Assembly (NCBI GenBank): GCA_028707675.1
Contig: JAQWAM010000148.1
Coordinates: 1-5,188, forward strand
DNA: 5,188 nucleotides
Reading direction: 5' to 3'
Source: Kiritimatiellia bacterium
GTDB lineage: Bacteria > Verrucomicrobiota > Kiritimatiellia > RFP12 > UBA1067
Part shown: positions 3,827 through 5,188 of the stretch, piece by piece
Numbering within the stretch: position 1 is the stretch's first letter
Layout: the number at the start of each line of letters is the position of its first letter
The notes under the pieces: generated by a model
The model's input: only the letters and a program-made list of their open reading frames with translations
Database searches by the model: none
Told to the model about the DNA's origin: nothing
Program-made: the position numbers and the translations under genes

Positions 3827-5188
3827 ATGGTTGATGCGTTCATAAAACGCTGGGAGGCTTCAGCCGCGTCGGAGCGCGCCAATTACCAGCTCTTCCTCAC
3901 GGAACTTTGTGCCGTGCTGCAGGTAGAGTCGCCGCAGCCGGCCGGCGCGGATGACTCGCGCAACGCCTACGTTTTCGAAAAAGCCGTCCGCTTTCCCAAC
4001 CGCGACGGCTCTGTCAGCGTCGGGTGGATCGACCTCTATAAACGCAGTCACTTCGTGCTGGAGTCCAAGCAGGGCGCGAACAAAGGCGACGCCAAACCCG
4101 GCCATGGCATCCGTGGTTCCGAAGTCTGGGACCAGTCCATGGTCCGCGCCAAGAACCAGGCCGAACGTTATGTCCGCGCCCTGCCCGCGGCCGAAGGCCG
4201 CCCGCCTTTCCTGCTGGTGGTGGATGTCGGACACGCCATCGAGATCTACGCGGAGTTCACGCGCACCGGAGGCGTCTATATCCCTTTCCCGGACGCTTCC
4301 TGCCACCGCGTCATGCTCCGCGAGCTGGCCGATCCTGCCATGCGCGAGCGCCTGCGCCTCGTCTGGTCCGACCCGTCGTCGCTGGACCCCGCGCTTCGCA
4401 GCGCCCGTGTCACACGCGATATCTCCGGCAAACTGGCTGAACTCGCCCGTTCGCTGGAAGCCTCGGGACACTCACCCGCCGAAGTGGGCGGTTTTATGAT
4501 GCGCTGCATCTTCACCATGTTCGCCGAGGACGTTGAACTCTTGCCCAAATCTAGTTTCAGCGTCCTGATCGAGTCTCTCCGCAATAACCACCGCGCCTTC
4601 AAGACCATTGTCGAGGAACTTTGGAAAACCATGGACAAAGGCGGCTTGAGCGTCGCCCTGCGCGCGAAGCTGCTGCGTTTCAACGGCGGCTTTTTCGAGG
4701 AGCGCCACGCCCTCGCCGTCACCCCGGAGCAGATCGACCTGCTGATCGCCGCCGCCCGCGCCGACTGGCGCGAGGTTGAACCCGCCATTTTCGGCACCTT
4801 GCTGGAACGCGCCCTCGATGCCCGCGAGCGCCACAAGCTCGGTGCGCATTACACGCCGCGCGCCTATGTGGAGCGCCTCGTTATCCCCACTGTCATCGAA
4901 CCGCTGCGCACGGAGTGGGACAGTGTGCAGGCGGCGGTATCGGCCTGCCTCGCGGCGGGCGACCGCAAGGCCGCGCTCGCAGCCCTGAACGCTTTCCACC
5001 GACGCCTGTGCAGTGTGCGCGTGTTGGATCCCGCTTGCGGATCCGGCAACTTCCTTTACGTCACCCTCGAACACTTTAAACGCCTGGAAGCAGAGGTGCT
5101 CGCCCTGCGCGTCACCCTCGGCGAGAGCGAGCGAGCGCTCGACTTGCAGGGCCACACGGTCCACCCGTCGCAGTTTCTCGGCCTCGAA
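3827..5188 (+). CDS. MmeI-like (type IIL/IIG) restriction enzyme-DNA methyltransferase, N-terminal half (3' end outside window)
   Basis: An open frame of 454 codons runs off the window with no stop. Related single-chain enzymes are about 900 aa or more, so about half is visible. The N-terminus DAFIKRWEASAASERANYQ is typical of this 'class I SAM-dependent DNA methyltransferase' family. Residues 69-81 hold a PD-(D/E)XK-type nuclease motif: Asp69, nine residues, then Glu79-Ser80-Lys81, the same D-X9-EXK layout as MmeI. A helical connector follows, then FGTLLERALD (322-331), GAHYTP (339-344) and the SAM-binding motif DPACGSGNFL (401-410). The catalytic NPPY/NPPF-type motif and target-recognition domain would lie downstream. 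Such enzymes methylate one DNA strand and cut unmodified DNA, so the likely role is defence against phage. ATG 3827 is the only plausible start: an in-frame TGA is at 3797-3799 and the next ATG is at 4139, past the nuclease motif. No separate methylase or restriction gene is visible. Confidence 0.88.
   Translation, partial: MVDAFIKRWEASAASERANYQLFLTELCAVLQVESPQPAGADDSRNAYVFEKAVRFPNRDGSVSVGWIDLYKRSHFVLESKQGANKGDAKPGHGIRGSEVWDQSMVRAKNQAERYVRALPAAEGRPPFLLVVDVGHAIEIYAEFTRTGGVYIPFPDASCHRVMLRELADPAMRERLRLVWSDPSSLDPALRSARVTRDISGKLAELARSLEASGHSPAEVGGFMMRCIFTMFAEDVELLPKSSFSVLIESLRNNHRAFKTIVEELWKTMDKGGLSVALRAKLLRFNGGFFEERHALAVTPEQIDLLIAAARADWREVEPAIFGTLLERALDARERHKLGAHYTPRAYVERLVIPTVIEPLRTEWDSVQAAVSACLAAGDRKAALAALNAFHRRLCSVRVLDPACGSGNFLYVTLEHFKRLEAEVLALRVTLGESERALDLQGHTVHPSQFLGLE

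Noticed and set aside
5026..5044. Two GGATCC palindromes in the methyltransferase gene
   Set aside because: They fall in codons for the conserved DPACGSG motif and are explained by coding constraint; nothing suggests a functional site.
3860..5164. Two abutting - strand frames (3860-4471 and 4472-5164) that look like a gene pair
   Set aside because: Both are mirror frames of the methyltransferase, which carries SAM and nuclease motifs on the + strand. Their products have no recognisable family.

Overview
The window is GC-rich (roughly 60% or more by eye), densely coding, and every credible gene lies on the + strand. The gene families present (a PIG-L deacetylase next to an N-acetylhexosamine-kinase-like phosphotransferase, YicC, and an HTH–PTS EIIA fusion), together with short-period repeat arrays between genes, fit a high-GC bacterium of the PVC group (Kiritimatiellota, Lentisphaerae or Verrucomicrobia type). 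That placement is inference; the window has no rRNA or other phylogenetic marker.

Layout. Bases 1-374 hold the 3' end of a PIG-L/LmbE-type deacetylase. After 147 bp comes a complete 375-aa sugar-kinase-like phosphotransferase (522-1649). The two probably act together on amino sugars. An AT-richer spacer follows (1650-1827), with inverted arrays of a CACAAAG/CTTTGTG unit and a candidate extended -10. Next is yicC (1828-2712), an RNA-metabolism gene with a good ribosome-binding site, closed by a clear intrinsic terminator.

The 302-bp spacer 2713-3014 is rich in structure. It holds the terminator, two further inverted repeats, a textbook sigma70-type promoter (TTGACC, 17 bp, TACTAT) and an array of 7-bp repeats (CTCTTRM) in the presumed 5' leader of the next gene. 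That gene (3015-3734) encodes an excisionase/MerR-like DNA-binding domain fused to a PTS EIIA (nitrogen/fructose type) domain.

The last gene (from 3827, open at the window end, 454 codons visible) is the N-terminal half of a large MmeI-like (type IIL/IIG) restriction-methyltransferase. It has a D-X9-EXK nuclease motif and an SAM-binding DPACGSGNFL motif. A promoter-like TATACT lies 8 nt before its ATG, so its mRNA may be leaderless.

The window is not one operon. It looks like an amino-sugar gene pair, a housekeeping RNA gene, a phosphorelay-linked regulator and the start of a restriction-modification/defence gene. The least ordinary parts are the two intergenic repeat arrays, the HTH–EIIA fusion and the possibly leaderless restriction enzyme.
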